Assembly: GCA_905147135.1 (NCBI GenBank)
Contig: LR990039.1
Location: forward strand, 32,795,708 to 32,859,707
Source: Blastobasis lacticolella
Lineage: Eukaryota > Arthropoda > Insecta > Lepidoptera > Blastobasidae
Reading direction: 5' to 3'
Length of the DNA stretch: 64,000 nucleotides
Part shown: positions 1 through 11,470 of the stretch, one piece after another
Layout of the letters: the number at the start of each line of letters is the position of its first letter
How positions within the stretch are numbered: position 1 is the stretch's first letter
Translations under genes and position numbers: made by a program
The notes under the pieces: generated by a model
Seen by the model: only the letters and a program-made list of their open reading frames with translations
Database searches by the model: none
What the model was told of the DNA's origin: nothing

Positions 1-1072
1 CGTACTCACTATATTCGCCAGCAGTTAGGGCCTAATGAGTCCGTACTTACCTGAAACAATGATATATAATATTAAGAATCACATAAACATAATAAAAACT
101 ACTAATATAAAAAGGTAAAAATAAAAACATTTAAAACTTTATTTTAGAAATGCTGTAGTCCGAAATACCACAATTCTGTGTCCCGTCAATATTGACTATC
201 GAAAAATTAAGCCGATAGCCCGTAGGTCGGTTCACCGCGAGTTCGTTTCTCCGAATGAGCGATACAAATGCTTGTAGCCTTGGCCAGACAGATCACAGCA
301 CCGCAGGTATCTACCATATAAATAGAACCTTGGTAAGTTTTACTCATAAACGTCTAAACACAGCTCGAATTTCATCTATAGATAAGTGTATGAAAACCAT
401 TTTCAGGATCAAAGACGACTACGCAACATTCTTTATAGAAAACTAGAATACTTCTAATCGCAGTGTCGCGAGGCGCAATACATAGCACGTGCATTTAGAT
501 TTTTGATGATCAACGATTCTGATATGGCCTATAGACTGATGACTATCGACAACCGGCAACACAAGCAATCTTTGATGGCTTCTGAAGCATCAAACCCGCT
601 GACGGCCACTGGTGTGGAAAGTGGCTGCGTAAGAGTTGCTTAACCCAGTCGATCGGTCGAGTAAAACGAAACCCACTCAGCTATGAATGGACGCTGTCGC
701 CTTCGTGTAAGCTTATAAAGGGCTTCGATCGCATCTTTTACGCGTAAATCAATGAATCGTAAGCAACGTAAACACTGTCTAACACACGATCTAGTAGACC
801 AGTTTGATCGATTCCCTATTTGCAATTCATAAATCCAACTTAATACCTTGCATAATTTATTGCTATTTACATTGGTTCGCTGGCGCCAAGTGTTTGTTTG
901 TTATAAATCTTGCGCGTGAAGCGGCAAGAGCGGCGCGTGCGCAGACGCGACCTATGTAGTTTGTCATTCAAGCTGGTCACGTTTACTTTCTACTCGGGGT
1001 ATTGTGGCTTAAAAACTTAGGTATAAAAAAAATATTTTACGGTGGTGAAACCAATAATTATGTATAAAGAAT
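1..1072. other. Unique AT-rich stretch, no gene seen
   Basis: No recognisable gene or repeat. An ATG-initiated open frame (255-446) runs into a donor-like TTG|GTAAGT at about 333, but nothing else supports an exon. GC-rich patch at 905-960. A minus-strand splice-like motif lies at 45-60 and is listed separately. Confidence 0.4.
45..60 (-). promoter_or_regulatory. Candidate minus-strand recursive splice site (TTTCAG|GTAAGT)
   Basis: Read on the minus strand, this 16-mer joins an acceptor-like TTGTTTCAG directly to a full-consensus donor GTAAGT, with the junction between 51 and 50. That back-to-back arrangement is the known form of a recursive splice (ratchet) point in long insect introns. The same 16 bases recur at 20667-20682 on the same strand. 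The pyrimidine tract is short. The GTAAGTA string is frequent in this AT-rich DNA, so chance is a serious alternative. Confidence 0.25.
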
Positions 1073-1285
1073 GTGTGATGCCCGGCAGAGTACAATTACA
1101 CCCACCCACTGGACTGAGTGTCGTAAAAGGCGACTAATAACTTAAAAATGGGCAGCAGCGTTTTTTGATGTGTGTTTTGGACAGTGCGATCTCCAGCCCG
1201 ACTGCCAAGCGTGGAGATGCAAAGCTCTCCAAGATGTGGAGGAGAATCAAGTCCAGCAATGGACTGTTAGTCTGTGCTAAATAAA
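1073..1285 (+). mobile_element. SINE-like repeat, family A (diverged copy)
   Basis: Shares with the copies at 44445, 54374 and 55997 an ordered set of blocks: a gtgtgrtgyccggcagag start, gtcgtaaaaggcgactaa, atgggcagcagc, gcgatctccagcc, gccaagcgtggagat and a cagcaatggactgttag end. It is short, non-coding, multi-copy and tailless, so it fits a SINE or other non-autonomous retroelement. One of the most diverged copies here, hence old. Confidence 0.7.
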
Positions 1286-4200
1286 ATGGTTGTCCAAAGC
1301 GCAGCCCACGGGATATGGTAAAATTATTTTCTATATTCGCTTTTATGAACTATGACCTCTGAACTGTCAAAAAATTCAATGCAGTTGTTTTTATTCCGTT
1401 CACTGCTCTCAGTGCTCACCCAGATTGAGATTTCAAAAATCATTCAAAGTTTTAACAGCCAAAATGGTAACTTAGGAATGGCAACATATCTGGCTTGGAC
1501 AGCCCTGCTTTAGATAATTATCAAATCCGTATAATTCCATGTTGTGGCAAGTCTTTCTCCGTTTGGCAGTCGCACATTTATGTAAACACACAAGAGAAGA
1601 TACTACCGTTTATTCACTAGATACCCTTCACACTGAAACTGTCAAATCATGGTCCCTCGAGAATCACTCGAAATTCCACGTACGCTCGATCCACGACCAC
1701 GATCACGATATACCAACATTTGATAATGATTGAAGTAATAATTCATAAAAACATTACAACACACAACACATGCAACAAGTGCATCCCGTAGACTATAAAA
1801 TGCGTTGCGTTATAAATACTTGGACCAATTCAGCTAGCCTTGGAATCCAAATAGAAGTACTGGTAGCTATAAATAAATTTTAAACAGGTTAAGATTGATG
1901 GTTTTACTGACCTTTAAAATTTGACTGGCATTGTTCTATGTGATGGTGTGATGTGATTATTTCGTCACTATCTACTCATAAATTTAAAGATATTTGAGGA
2001 ATAACATGTTGTACAGATAATACCTAACTAATCTAGATACTAAGCAAATATAGTACCACCAGGCGGCTCCGTGCTGCGGAGGGGTACGGTAAACTGTCAG
2101 CGTTGTCAGTCGTCGGCGTCGGAAGCCCGTTGGGCGGCTCATAATTCCATTATCAGAGGCTGATATCTATCACACTGCATAAATATTGAATGAACAGAAA
2201 ATTACCGTGGAATAACTGAAAGCTCTAGGATTGTAAAATGCATGCTGGTGAAAATTACAGGGAAGCGGCCTGGGACCATTAAATAATCCTGTGATTGAAG
2301 CCAAGTAGATAGGTACTGAAATACTATGATTTAACTTTTTTCTATCAGGGTCCTACTGCACTAAAAGCAATCGCGATTCGATACGTCTGTCTAGTTGAAT
2401 CTGCTTCCACACTTGTCATTGCCAGTACTGACGCCGTGGCGTGGCCGCGGCTAGATATAAGGCTCATGGTAATGGTATTGTAACCTCACTAAAATGTCGA
2501 ACGGCTCATTCACTCACGTGAGCCCAAGCTGCTCTTGCGCTTCTCCAGACTTGCTAGAGTGTGATTATTTACACTCGTCTGGTCATTTGACGTCAAATTT
2601 CTTTAACGGCTCAGATGGCGTCAAATTTCTTTGACCCACGGCTCAGACCAATGAACTAATGAAGAAGAGATTCTCATTAGATAAAAAAATTATGCAACGA
2701 TATTCTTTTCGTTCCTGTCCCGCCCGTCCCTGCCACTGATACGAAGAGTGCGTGTGGACGTTTACTAAAACGTCCGTGTCTAAATATAGAACGTTTTGCG
2801 TACTGCACTGGAGAAAAAAAAACGATACTAACGAGGAAGCGGGAGGGATTGCTCCATGGTTAGCTCGATACGTCAAGTTAATTGGGAATGACTGACATCT
2901 TGAACTTTTCGAGATAACGCCACACCAGACCGCATTGATTAGTCAGCTCGCGATCTTCGACAGCTGTTAGTTGGCATTGATACTATCCTATTGCTGACGG
3001 AAGTATTGAATTTGAATGTGGTTTTGATATTGGTCTTTAGGATTTGTTCATGTAATTTGAGCCAGCGTGTGTAATTTGAGCACGGAAGCAGAGTAGTAGT
3101 AGAGTAGTAGGTATCTTGGTACCGAATTAAAAATGAGCAGGTACACATAGCCGTGCTTAGATCTAGGTATTTCAAAATGCAAAACTGTGTATATTCGCAC
3201 ATTTGTCCGTCAAACACGCAAAAAGTGCCTGTTACATGGACTACATACCAAAAATTCAAATACATGAAGTACCAGTAAATTGTTCTGGAATTGGCTCATG
3301 TGCAGCGACGCGAGAGAGAAAATCACAAAGTATCGATAAAGTGAAGAACAGAAACAGTTGTAACTTACGCAAATTTCTCCGCAGCAGTACCAACGAAAGC
3401 ATCTACATTAGGATCAATTACACAACGCACTGGAACATTAACAGTATAACAATTTAGTCAACAATAACTTTGGAATTCAAACAATCGCCAGTGAAATAGG
3501 CCGTGTGTGATTTTACTGCGTCACCTGACTAAATTTAGTTTTAGTGCCCGGAGACGGCGGCGATTCGTTTGCCGATCGCGTGCGGCTTGCAAGGGCTTCG
3601 GTATACTATTAATTAGTAGATACTACAGTGGATAGTTACGGGCTGGTGTAGTTCCTTTATTCGGTATAGGATAGATTCTAGATTGGACGGATTCCAAATA
3701 TGGCAGATTATATACTCGTCAGTTTCCTGGATTGAGCAGGCTCTTGGATTCAATTTTAGCTATACCTACTTAATTATGATAATGTTGTTGCCGTAGTGGC
3801 CAAGTCATAAAAACTTAAGCTCGAAAACATGCTACCACAGTACGAAAGCCGACCCGCTACTTAACTAAGTGTGAAAGCGGTGTGTTTATTTTTCCATGCC
3901 AAAATCACTGATCAAATCTTGATAAACTCCACAGTAACTCTTAATTTTTTTGAAATATGGCGGGCGACTAGTAGGAGCACAAAATTGCGGCCTCAAATTC
4001 TACAAGAACCAGTTCAATTTTGCAATGAAACATCTTAAATAAAATAGGATCGTGATTGATTATTTCGTTAACAAATACAGAGTCTAATGTGAGCCTTGGA
4101 GCGCTCACAAAAACTGTTGATCCGCGAATTGAGACGTCGGCCTCCGGTTTTTGGGCTTTGATGGGCGTACGTCTCGTCAAGTGGCAAGCGAAAAGCGATA

Positions 4201-5344
4201 GCAGCAGGCCTACCTTACTGCGCTTTCATTGAACTTTCTATTGGACTTGTCGACTTGATCGAGTGATTGAAACTAACTATAGATGTATTATAATATGTAA
4301 CATAATTAAAGTTTTCAGTTTTGTTAAGATTTTGTTGTCTTTGTGTTGTTGTTAAATAAAATGTTTAATAACAAACAAAAAGTAACATAATTAGTACTAT
4401 CTTATATATAGGTAGGTAGTCACGGTCTGGGCTATGCTCGAATGTATGATAATAAAATCGAAAAATTATTAAATATTTTTAAATTACGTACCTACTATAT
4501 TGTTCTTTAATCTGTATCAAATGCTGTAGTTGTCTTTAAATTAAACAGAGCACTTTTATTTTCTAACCTCTTATATATTCCCACCTCAATGACGACGAAG
4601 ACGATTAACATCTCACCCTTATTTAAAATTAAAACCTACTGCTAGTCAGTGTCGGTCGTTGACTGATATGTCAATCTGTCGGGCAGCTAGCTTCTTGTTG
4701 TCGTTGGGTTTTCATATTGTAATTGTAGCTCGTAAGCTTGTTCTGAAACTCGTTTTGCTTCTCTCTTAAGCCATGTAGCTTGTACGGTGTCAATCCTCAC
4801 GGTTATTGTTGATACGGTGATTTTGTTGGCGGGTCGCTAATTATGTTGTAAAAACTGGATTAACTTATTGCCTTTTGAGGCAAGTTTTTCGAACGAATTA
4901 GTGTCGGAAGGTGTAGCGAGCTGTCAATGACTGAACGAAGTTCTTAAACGACTTTTTGGTCTGTTTACGAGTAGAAGTAGACTTTGGTAAGCGAGTTTGC
5001 TATGTGTAGTTTTAACGATTTACGGCTTTTTCATTTTACTATAGAAGAAAGTTTGTTTAATTTGAATAACACGTGACCGTCGAAAGCAGAGTTTGAATTT
5101 TGAGTTCGTGGTTCAAATATTCGGAATTTGTTTTTTAATTTACTAGCCTATCTTGCACAAATTCATAAACACATTAATTTAAGACTCAGATCAAATAAAT
5201 TTAGAATGACGTTTAATGTCATTTTGTGTAAAATATTGTTTATTTTAAGAATTAATGCGGCTAAGAATTTGGTGGAAGTCGCCCTTGATGTCGTTTTTTA
5301 CATTTAGAAACAAATTAACGCAGATAGAGAAAACTGCTAATTAA
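1286..5344. other. Mostly unique AT-rich DNA
   Basis: No gene recognised. GC-rich patches at 2055-2150 and 3540-3600 have no identifiable content. A short direct repeat lies at 2589-2647. Open frames here are under about 110 codons, overlap on both strands, and look like chance. Confidence 0.4.
2589..2647. repeat. Two-unit direct repeat next to a CRE-like palindrome
   Basis: Two tandem units of about 27 and 31 bp share the core gtcaaatttcttt and the end cggctcaga. The first unit starts within the palindrome TGACGTCA (2588-2595), the consensus CREB/ATF site; in the second unit it has changed to TGGCGTCA. A regulatory role is only inferred. Confidence 0.6.
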
Positions 5345-5615
5345 GAATAAATAAATAAAATAATAAATAAATATTCGTGGACAAATTCACACACCGCCAT
5401 CTAGCCCCAAACTAAGCAAAGCTTGTGCTATGGGTGCTAGATAACTGATATACTACTTAAATACTTTTTAAATACATACTTATTATACATAGAACACCCA
5501 GACCCGTAACAGAAATTAAAATTCATCATTTCAATTTCTGCCCGGCCGGGAATCGAACCCGGGACCTCTTGCGTGGCAGACCGGCATGTTGACCATTGAA
5601 CCACTCAGGTCGTCA
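5345..5615 (-). mobile_element. tRNA-derived SINE, family B, near full length
   Basis: On the minus strand it opens with a tRNA-like head, cgacctgagtggttcaatgg, followed by a perfect RNA polymerase III B box, gggttcgattcccggccggg. A tRNA-unrelated body follows, then an A/T-rich (AATA)n tail at the low-coordinate end. The same head, body and tail recur in order at 56754-57017. The head alone recurs at 16374-16444. No target-site duplication is obvious. Confidence 0.87.
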
Positions 5616-6639
5616 ATGGGCAACATGTTTGCGTTATTGTCGTCAGTATTTATAACTCGTCTACTGCCGTCAACTAAAACAGGTTAAAGTAAAGCCATTA
5701 ACTATCATAAAGATTAAAAGTACTAATAAGCGCACAGAAAATATTTTAATCAGTTCACAAGTTAAAAGTCAATTCGTTTGATTTATGCAAATATTCGAGA
5801 AACTGACATAAAGGCCGACTTTTACTGTTATGACCTTTAACTAAAACATACTTGGCGTGTTCTATTTATGTAGGTAAATTCGGTTGCTTCGTTTAGTTTG
5901 TAACAGTTTTGATGTTACGTATTGTACTTGGGCTGTTAATTTGTTACCTAATCACAAGCTTCAAAAGCCGCCTTCACGATCCAGGCCACGAAGCCGCTGC
6001 AAACTAGTCTAAAACCTTGTCCATGAGTACACTGAGTCTGCACCTTACGGCGGCACGGTGCCGACACCACGGCATACCGACTCACCCGCTCGCGCATAAC
6101 CTAATTAGAAGGGTTTACTGGTCAAGTGACACCAAATAAGACCATTTATAGCACGTTGTGGGCACTGGCAGGCGCCAATCAATGGGGCCGCCCTAATGGC
6201 CGGATAATTGTGCTGTTATTAAGCGAATTATACACGAATGCGCGGCGGTAGACGCGGCAATAGGGCGCACAAACTTTTAATAGGCAAACATACATCTTAC
6301 AACTCTGCACGGAAGTGATAACTTTGGTTGACCTCTCGTACAGCATGTGTGGCAGATGACAATAATCTTACTAAAGCTTAGTAGTACGTCAATTAAATAC
6401 ATGCGTGCTAACCTCTAACTCACAAAAAAGAGCGACACGAAGTGGACAGAGACAAGTAGGAAGGGTGGACAGGGACAAGTAGGAAGGTGGATCCCAGGCC
6501 CTCGCGGTAGGGCACAAACGGGATTGACGGCAAGATGAAAGAAAAAACGCATACCAAGGGCAGTGTAGCAGAGACCTGCGAATTTTACCGCAGTATTAAA
6601 TATCAAGTCTGCAAGCAAAGAGAGAGAGAACTTATTGTA
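5616..6639. other. Unique DNA with one enhancer-like block
   Basis: No gene seen. 5985-6080 is GC-rich without recognisable content. 6100-6300 is listed separately. Confidence 0.4.
6100..6300. promoter_or_regulatory. Conserved-looking non-coding block (candidate enhancer)
   Basis: A compositionally mixed block between AT-rich flanks. It carries TTTATAG- and AATTA-type homeodomain-like words and GC-rich stretches, has no sustained open frame, and matches none of the repeats in this window. This profile is common in regulatory DNA of insect developmental genes. That is inference from composition only. Confidence 0.22.
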
Positions 6640-6738
6640 CGGGGTAGGTGCCAGAGATACCCCATATTGCAAACGTCCATAGGCTACGGATACTAGTTAC
6701 CACACTGTACGCTTGTTTGCCAGCGATACATAAAAAAG
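6640..6738 (+). mobile_element. CR1/Jockey-like non-LTR retrotransposon tail
   Basis: Matches the 3' untranslated part of the element at 31960-32245: 'atattgcaaacgtccatagg', a 'ctacgg...ttacca' block, 'gcttgtttgcca', then an A-run. Severely 5'-truncated, no coding part left. The A-rich end forms one arm of the hairpin at 6728-6779. Confidence 0.7.
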
Positions 6739-6779
6739 TTTGAGTCTAGGTTGATACCTTGACTCAAACTTTTTTATGT
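6728..6779. repeat. Perfect 19-bp inverted repeat (hairpin)
   Basis: Arms acataaaaaagtttgagtc (6728-6746) and its exact complement (6761-6779) flank a 14-base loop. It starts in the A-run of a retrotransposon tail, which suggests an inverted duplication made during or after insertion. Confidence 0.85.
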
Positions 6780-7819
6780 TTTTAATTTTTAACTTAATCA
6801 TCGTATTTTCGCAAATTATTATAGGGGTATGGCCACAGAGGATTTTTTTAGGTATGCTAATGGAAAGGGTGAAACACTTGTTACTAAACTACCTAATACT
6901 GTTAGATAGGAAATCGAGGACATGACAACACTCTGGCCGATTTTGACGGATTTACTATGATGGCGCGTTTTCCGTGTAGTCGAAATAACGTGCAGTTATA
7001 GTTAAAAATATACATCGGATTCTCCTATTTTTCTCACAGCCACAACATCGCAACTTAATCTGAGCGGTATGCGCGCACGCACGCCAAGAATGCGGCGTTG
7101 ACACCCGCGTCTACGCCAGATAGTTAACACGGCTTCATGCAAATCAGCCAAGGCATTATAGTCTCATAAGCATGATTTTTATCACTGCGCCAGTTACGGC
7201 GGGCGTAATTGGAAAATTAGTATCAATGGGTGTATTAATTGCAGTGGAAAACGACGTGGTATCGAATATATTTTGTACCTAAATTCTGGTTAATGTTGTT
7301 TGCGTGTGGCATTCGAGATTTCGAGACTTAGGTACCTATGTATTCGAGACTTAGGTATCCTGGTACGTTGAGATCAAACGTGGACTCGTGTCCTACTGCC
7401 AGGCCACTGCATTCCCAGAGTTAATAGACTCCCCTAACTGTGAAAAAGTTTTTGAATTCAGTTGTTCATTCAAGGCAACTGTGATATACATGTATCTTGA
7501 ATAATATAGGTAACATAAGTAAGAAAAGAAAATTGAGCGCACTCATAATTACTCGCGCGATGTAGAAAATATCATGGTCCTCACCAATACATAAACTAAA
7601 CGACAGAGAAGAGAGAATGTTCCACATAATATGAATAGTCTACCAACTGTGACACAGGTTGGTATATAATAAGAACCCTTAACTGAAGAAACAGAAGCGT
7701 TGTGTGTTTAATACAGTGATGTATCATGCACCATGGCATATCTTTGAATTCCACGTAAATTCATTAATGTCTGAAAGGATGAATGAAAGCTACTTACCTA
7801 AAAAAACTATTGATTTCGG
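6780..7819. other. AT-rich stretch with a short tandem duplication
   Basis: No gene recognised. At 7320-7363 a unit of about 22 bp starting ttcgagacttaggta occurs twice in tandem. A minus-strand splice-like motif lies at 7786-7806. Confidence 0.4.
7786..7806 (-). promoter_or_regulatory. Candidate minus-strand acceptor-donor fusion (TTTTTTTAG|GTAAGT)
   Basis: Minus-strand reading gives an uninterrupted T-tract, TAG, then GTAAGTAG, with the junction between 7798 and 7797. It is the second of three such sites on this strand. The pyrimidine tract is the best of the three, but TAGGTAAGTA strings are common in the window. Confidence 0.2.
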
Positions 7820-8036
7820 TAGACTCTGTCTAAAAAGTAACGCAACTTGGGAAATTATAAGATTGATCTGACAATCAACAAGTAAGCAAAACCAATTGAA
7901 TAATGAAGATCCGTCTGTATACAACAAGATGGTAGCGAAAAGATGGACGTCTTCATTTTTTTTAATCAGGTAGCTTACTTGTTGATTTCAATCAACCTTC
8001 TAATTTCCCAAGTCGCTTGACTTTTGACAGAGTCTA
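7820..8036. mobile_element. 217-bp MITE-like foldback element
   Basis: Ends tagactctgtc and gacagagtcta are inverse, and complementarity continues inward for about 65 bp per side: ...cttgggaaatta... and ...caacaagtaagc pair with taatttcccaag and gcttacttgttg. The centre also pairs partly (aatgaagat with tcttcatt). There is no coding capacity. A TA at each end could be a Tc1/mariner-type target duplication. Confidence 0.8.
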
Positions 8037-8532
8037 GCAGGGAAGAGTTCTTATGGTATCGATGCCATCGATGCGATAAATCGAAATCAGGAATACTCTA
8101 GCCACAAATATCTATTAAAAAATCACTAAATCTCTATAGAAAACAAAAAACTTATTTTCAACGATTTACGCTAATCCTTTTTTGTCGAAGATTTATCTAG
8201 AAAACAGAATGTAGAATAAAAGTGAAGAACAGCTCGAGAATTAGGCCCCAGTCCTAGTACTGCTAGTTTATCTAACTATAGGTTATGTCATCGCGCGTTG
8301 TCGTCTAGTGTATTAGCGGTCGCGTGTTTATAAATAGAGCGCAAATCACGTCTGGTGTAGAAGGAAGACAAGATACGACCGTAATGGGGCGACTCGACAG
8401 ACTGTTCCAGAAACAGCGTGACAGTGCGCGGGCGCATCAATAGCCCTATTGACGTACAAGGATGCTGAAAGACTGTCTCTGCGTACAAAATATGGATGTA
8501 TTGATTGAGAACATAATTTATTTTTAGTAGTT
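8037..8532. other. Unique stretch with an isolated TATA box
   Basis: No gene recognised. A strong TATA-box word, TATAAATAG (8329-8337), sits in GC-richer DNA, but no arthropod initiator (TCAGT) is seen about 30 bases downstream. Confidence 0.3.
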
Positions 8533-8632
8533 GTGCGGTGGCCGGCAGAGTAGCCCAAAACCATGCAGTGACGGGTCTTGTAGAAGCAGACCATCTAGTC
8601 CCTCAAAAAATGGCAGCGGCATTTTTGATGAG
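8533..8632 (+). mobile_element. SINE-like family A, 5' fragment
   Basis: Starts gtgcggtggccggcagagtag, like other family A copies, and ends near the atggcagcggcattttt block. The 3' half is missing. Weakly preserved. Confidence 0.5.
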
Positions 8633-9260
8633 TAAGTATTTAGTAAGTATTTATTTTCTCTCAATCACACAATATACATTTCTTCATGCATTGGTTACAA
8701 AATTAAATATGTGAGTGAGAGACAGGAGCCCAAACTAGGTAATCCTGTGTGAAGTGTCTCCTGGCCCTTCCTCTCAAATCCATCATATTTTGACGGCAAA
8801 GAAGTATTTAGATAATAGGTAAAAGTACTGAAAGGTCCAATCTACTGTACCAACTATTACTTGACGTAATATCTATACTGTGATCTTCAAGCCGCTTGCC
8901 CGGAGAATATGGTAAAGCATGGGTTATTCCTAATTCCAGCAGTAGACTGTTATGAGTGAAGATGTCGTTTTAGTACTAACTATGGTCGCATGGGAAATTT
9001 TAATATACGGCTATTTGTTGAAAAGCGACGATGGACTTTTACTCGTAATAGTCCATCGTCGTACCTGAGTCTGAGCCATATCAGAGGGTCTTGCCATACA
9101 AGCGAATTAGCTATTGAAAAGAAAATATTGCGGCTGTCTATGGAGTATAGAGGTCCTATCTGGTGTGTACAACATCCGTGAGGACAAGATATGCCTCCTC
9201 CTGCTCCTCTCAGTGACTACCATGAACGTACTACTACATACAGAAATGATTACGTTTGAC
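8633..9260. other. AT-rich stretch with one short hairpin
   Basis: No gene recognised. A perfect 12-bp inverted repeat, cgacgatggact / agtccatcgtcg (9026-9037 and 9050-9061), has a 12-base loop. Confidence 0.45.
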
Positions 9261-9347
9261 TTACTTGTCTACGGAGCTCCTTTGTGCACTCTATTATAAC
9301 GCTAGAGTTATTAAAGAGTAAAACAGCAAGGAGCTCCGCAGGCAAGT
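9261..9347. ncRNA. Long imperfect hairpin of pre-miRNA size
   Basis: Arms 9261-9300 and 9307-9347 pair over about 39 positions with a few mismatches, one internal loop and a terminal loop of about 6 bases. Paired segments include tacttg, cggagctcctt, actct and ataac with their complements. Length, small loop and near-continuous imperfect pairing fit a microRNA precursor on either strand. A decayed short foldback transposon is equally possible. No seed identity is claimed. Confidence 0.3.
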
Positions 9348-9699
9348 ACCTAGATATATTTAGGTATATCGCGAGCTGACGAGCTGTATATTCCACTCCG
9401 TCAGCTAAATGAAAAGGTAAATATAAATAATAAAACAAGCCGTCATGTCGGACTCTCGCGCGTCCACGTCAACGCACACGCGTTTCAATTTCATCGCAAC
9501 AATTAGTCCATCTTGTTGCGCTTGCGCTGCTGCCTGCCGTTACGTCAGAGGCGCGAACCCGCGGGCTCGTATATCTCTCCTCGGAAGCCAGTTGGCACCG
9601 GTGTACTCGAACAATGTGATTCGATTAAGCGATTTGATCCGCACCGTTTCGAGCGGACACCACGTCTTTAACGCGGCTGTGATAGGCTGAGGGCCGTCT

Positions 9700-9960
9700 T
9701 TGGGTGTGTACTTATCCATGTTTTTTAATAAGCTTACCGCCTTGCTTTGGTTAGCGCAGCCCATAGACGAGATATCACTCCCGTTTTCCTATGAACCCAT
9801 TTCACCACCTTTGAGAACACCATGTTGTACTCTCCAGGGAGCTTATTGTACGACCTAGAGAGCGTGGGAAAGTTTTTTGGGACCGCACAGCTCGCGACCT
9901 ATTTGGTTCAAACATGGGAGGATGGACCTCTCCATAGAACGTGGCTGTGGTCATCATGTC
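9700..9960 (-). pseudogene. CR1/Jockey-like reverse-transcriptase C-terminus, decayed
   Basis: Minus-strand translation, with frameshifts, gives a KLPGEYNMVF-type segment. This corresponds to the NELPGEV...GEYNMEFFKKG segment at 31960-32245 and is typical of the extreme C-terminus of CR1/Jockey-like ORF2. After the coding part comes the family's 3' untranslated signature (cgtctatgggctgcg, ggcggtaagctt). Several stops and frameshifts, so non-functional. Confidence 0.6.
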
Positions 9961-10320
9961 AAACAGTTCAGAAGGAACACCGTGGTAGAAGCCATAAAAC
10001 GCGCAAAAGGGGGCGAAAATGTCCGCTGACTTAACGTTTCAGTACGTCGACAATTCTCACAACAGGTTTTTGGACAAGGACCAAGCTGGCATGCTAGTTA
10101 GGGAGCAATACTCCACTTCTCATTTATTTTTATTAACTAATCCGTTTGTGTGTGGAAGAGGTTTAAAGTCCTATTGTAGGCTATGGACCTGGATTTGCAC
10201 TCTAAGTATTGTGGCACTTATATTTAAAATCGGAAGTGAGTCCAACGTTGACTGCACTGATCTAAGTCACTGTTGAAATTTAAAAAAATTAAAATCATTA
10301 CAAATACCGCTTACCGCTTA

Positions 10321-10392
10321 GCCTCTAGGGTACTTTGTTTGGCCATTTTTTTTTCCAGCTTAAAAAAATGGACAAACAAAGTACCCTAGAGG
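10321..10392. repeat. About 35-bp near-perfect inverted repeat (small foldback)
   Basis: The left arm starts gcctctagggtactttgttt and the right arm is its complement with one mismatch, joined through a/t runs around a short loop (ttccagct). No terminal coding sequence or clear target duplication. Looks like a miniature foldback element or solo hairpin. Confidence 0.8.
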
Positions 10393-10784
10393 CGGCCCTG
10401 CCTCGGCCTCCCCGGTAGCATTTCAACTTGGCACGCATAAACAATCGCAAGGAATGCAAACTTAATATCTTCTGGCGTTTTGCAAGATTTAAAGGCGATC
10501 GCCCGTTGGACGCGCCCGAAGAATCTGCTTATTGTGTAATAATAACGAAGATGCAGATTACTTTATAAAAACTAAATACTTTATGCATATGAGCTAGTTC
10601 GGGTTCGCAGAGCGTCGTCTTTACCGCACGCGTGTGTTTAGGTACTCAGGTTAGTAGCCAAAACTGTCCGGAGTTACTGCCGACGAGTGCAAAACCTGAA
10701 TCTATGGAACCTAAAATGAGATATCTAATAATATTCATTATTGCCTCCACCGCTTCTTAAATGTCCTTTCAGATTGTTTAAGGT

Positions 10785-10905
10785 TGGCTGGAAGAAATCC
10801 CATTGTGGGATAAGCCCGCCTTTGCTTTGTAAAATTATTTTTGTATTTCCTGTATTTATTAAGCAATAAAGAGTTTACATACATACATACATACATATCT
10901 TAGAT
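10785..10905 (+). mobile_element. Non-LTR retrotransposon 3' tail with (ACAT)n
   Basis: Carries the pattern ggttggctggaagaaatccc, a short inverted pair (cccattgtggg), taagcccgcctttgc, cctgtatttattaagcaataaa, and then five to six ACAT units. The same tail type precedes the SINE at 16374. No coding part. Confidence 0.65.
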
Positions 10906-11374
10906 AATAAAATATTATTTAACAGACACAATATGGACGAGGTAATCGATAAGTATTTCCGTACCAAAACAACTGGGCACGCGAGTCAGGCTCTCTTATG
11001 AAGGATTCTGTTCGTAGCTAACATATACGCAAGTGGGTACTGGTGCACTCTTGGCCGATTTTTATTATTTATTGATATACTTTAGTCCATTCATATAAAG
11101 TTGCATGTATTCATCATAAACGGTTACACCAAGATTTCCAAATGGAATTTTCCTAGAGGTTCCTATTTATATTAAGTTTGGAGGTTCGTAATCTAATATG
11201 TATGCAAGTGTGTATAAATAACCGAACCATATCCAATGTTTTACACTGTCACAGTGACAAATGCACCGATAGTCTACTTAAAGATATGCAACCACTTTTA
11301 TCACTACTAACTGATTTACTGATAAAAACGATTACGAGTATTCCCAATTGAGATATAATCCTGGGAAAGTGAAC
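10906..11374. other. AT-rich stretch, nothing recognised
   Basis: No gene, repeat or clear signal seen. Confidence 0.4.
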
Positions 11375-11470
11375 GATCATCATTACCAACAATATAACCA
11401 TAACAGTCCACTGCCCACTGCTGGGCATGAGTCTCCTCCACATCACATCCGTGGAGGGTTATGCCTTTTG
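11375..11470 (-). mobile_element. RTE-like retrotransposon tail
   Basis: The minus strand reads ...cccagcagtgg...cagtggactgttatgg...gatgatc. This is the same 3' signature as the RTE-like copy at 57366-57629 (tatgcccagcagtggacg...gatgatgat). Only the tail is present. Confidence 0.55.

Noticed and set aside
255..446. ATG frame running into a GTAAGT donor at about 333 (possible first exon)
   Set aside because: Only 26 codons before the donor, no promoter or 5' signal, and GTAAGT is common in this DNA.
10876..10905. CRISPR-like or satellite array
   Set aside because: A simple (ACAT)n microsatellite at a retrotransposon tail. No direct repeats with spacers anywhere in the window.
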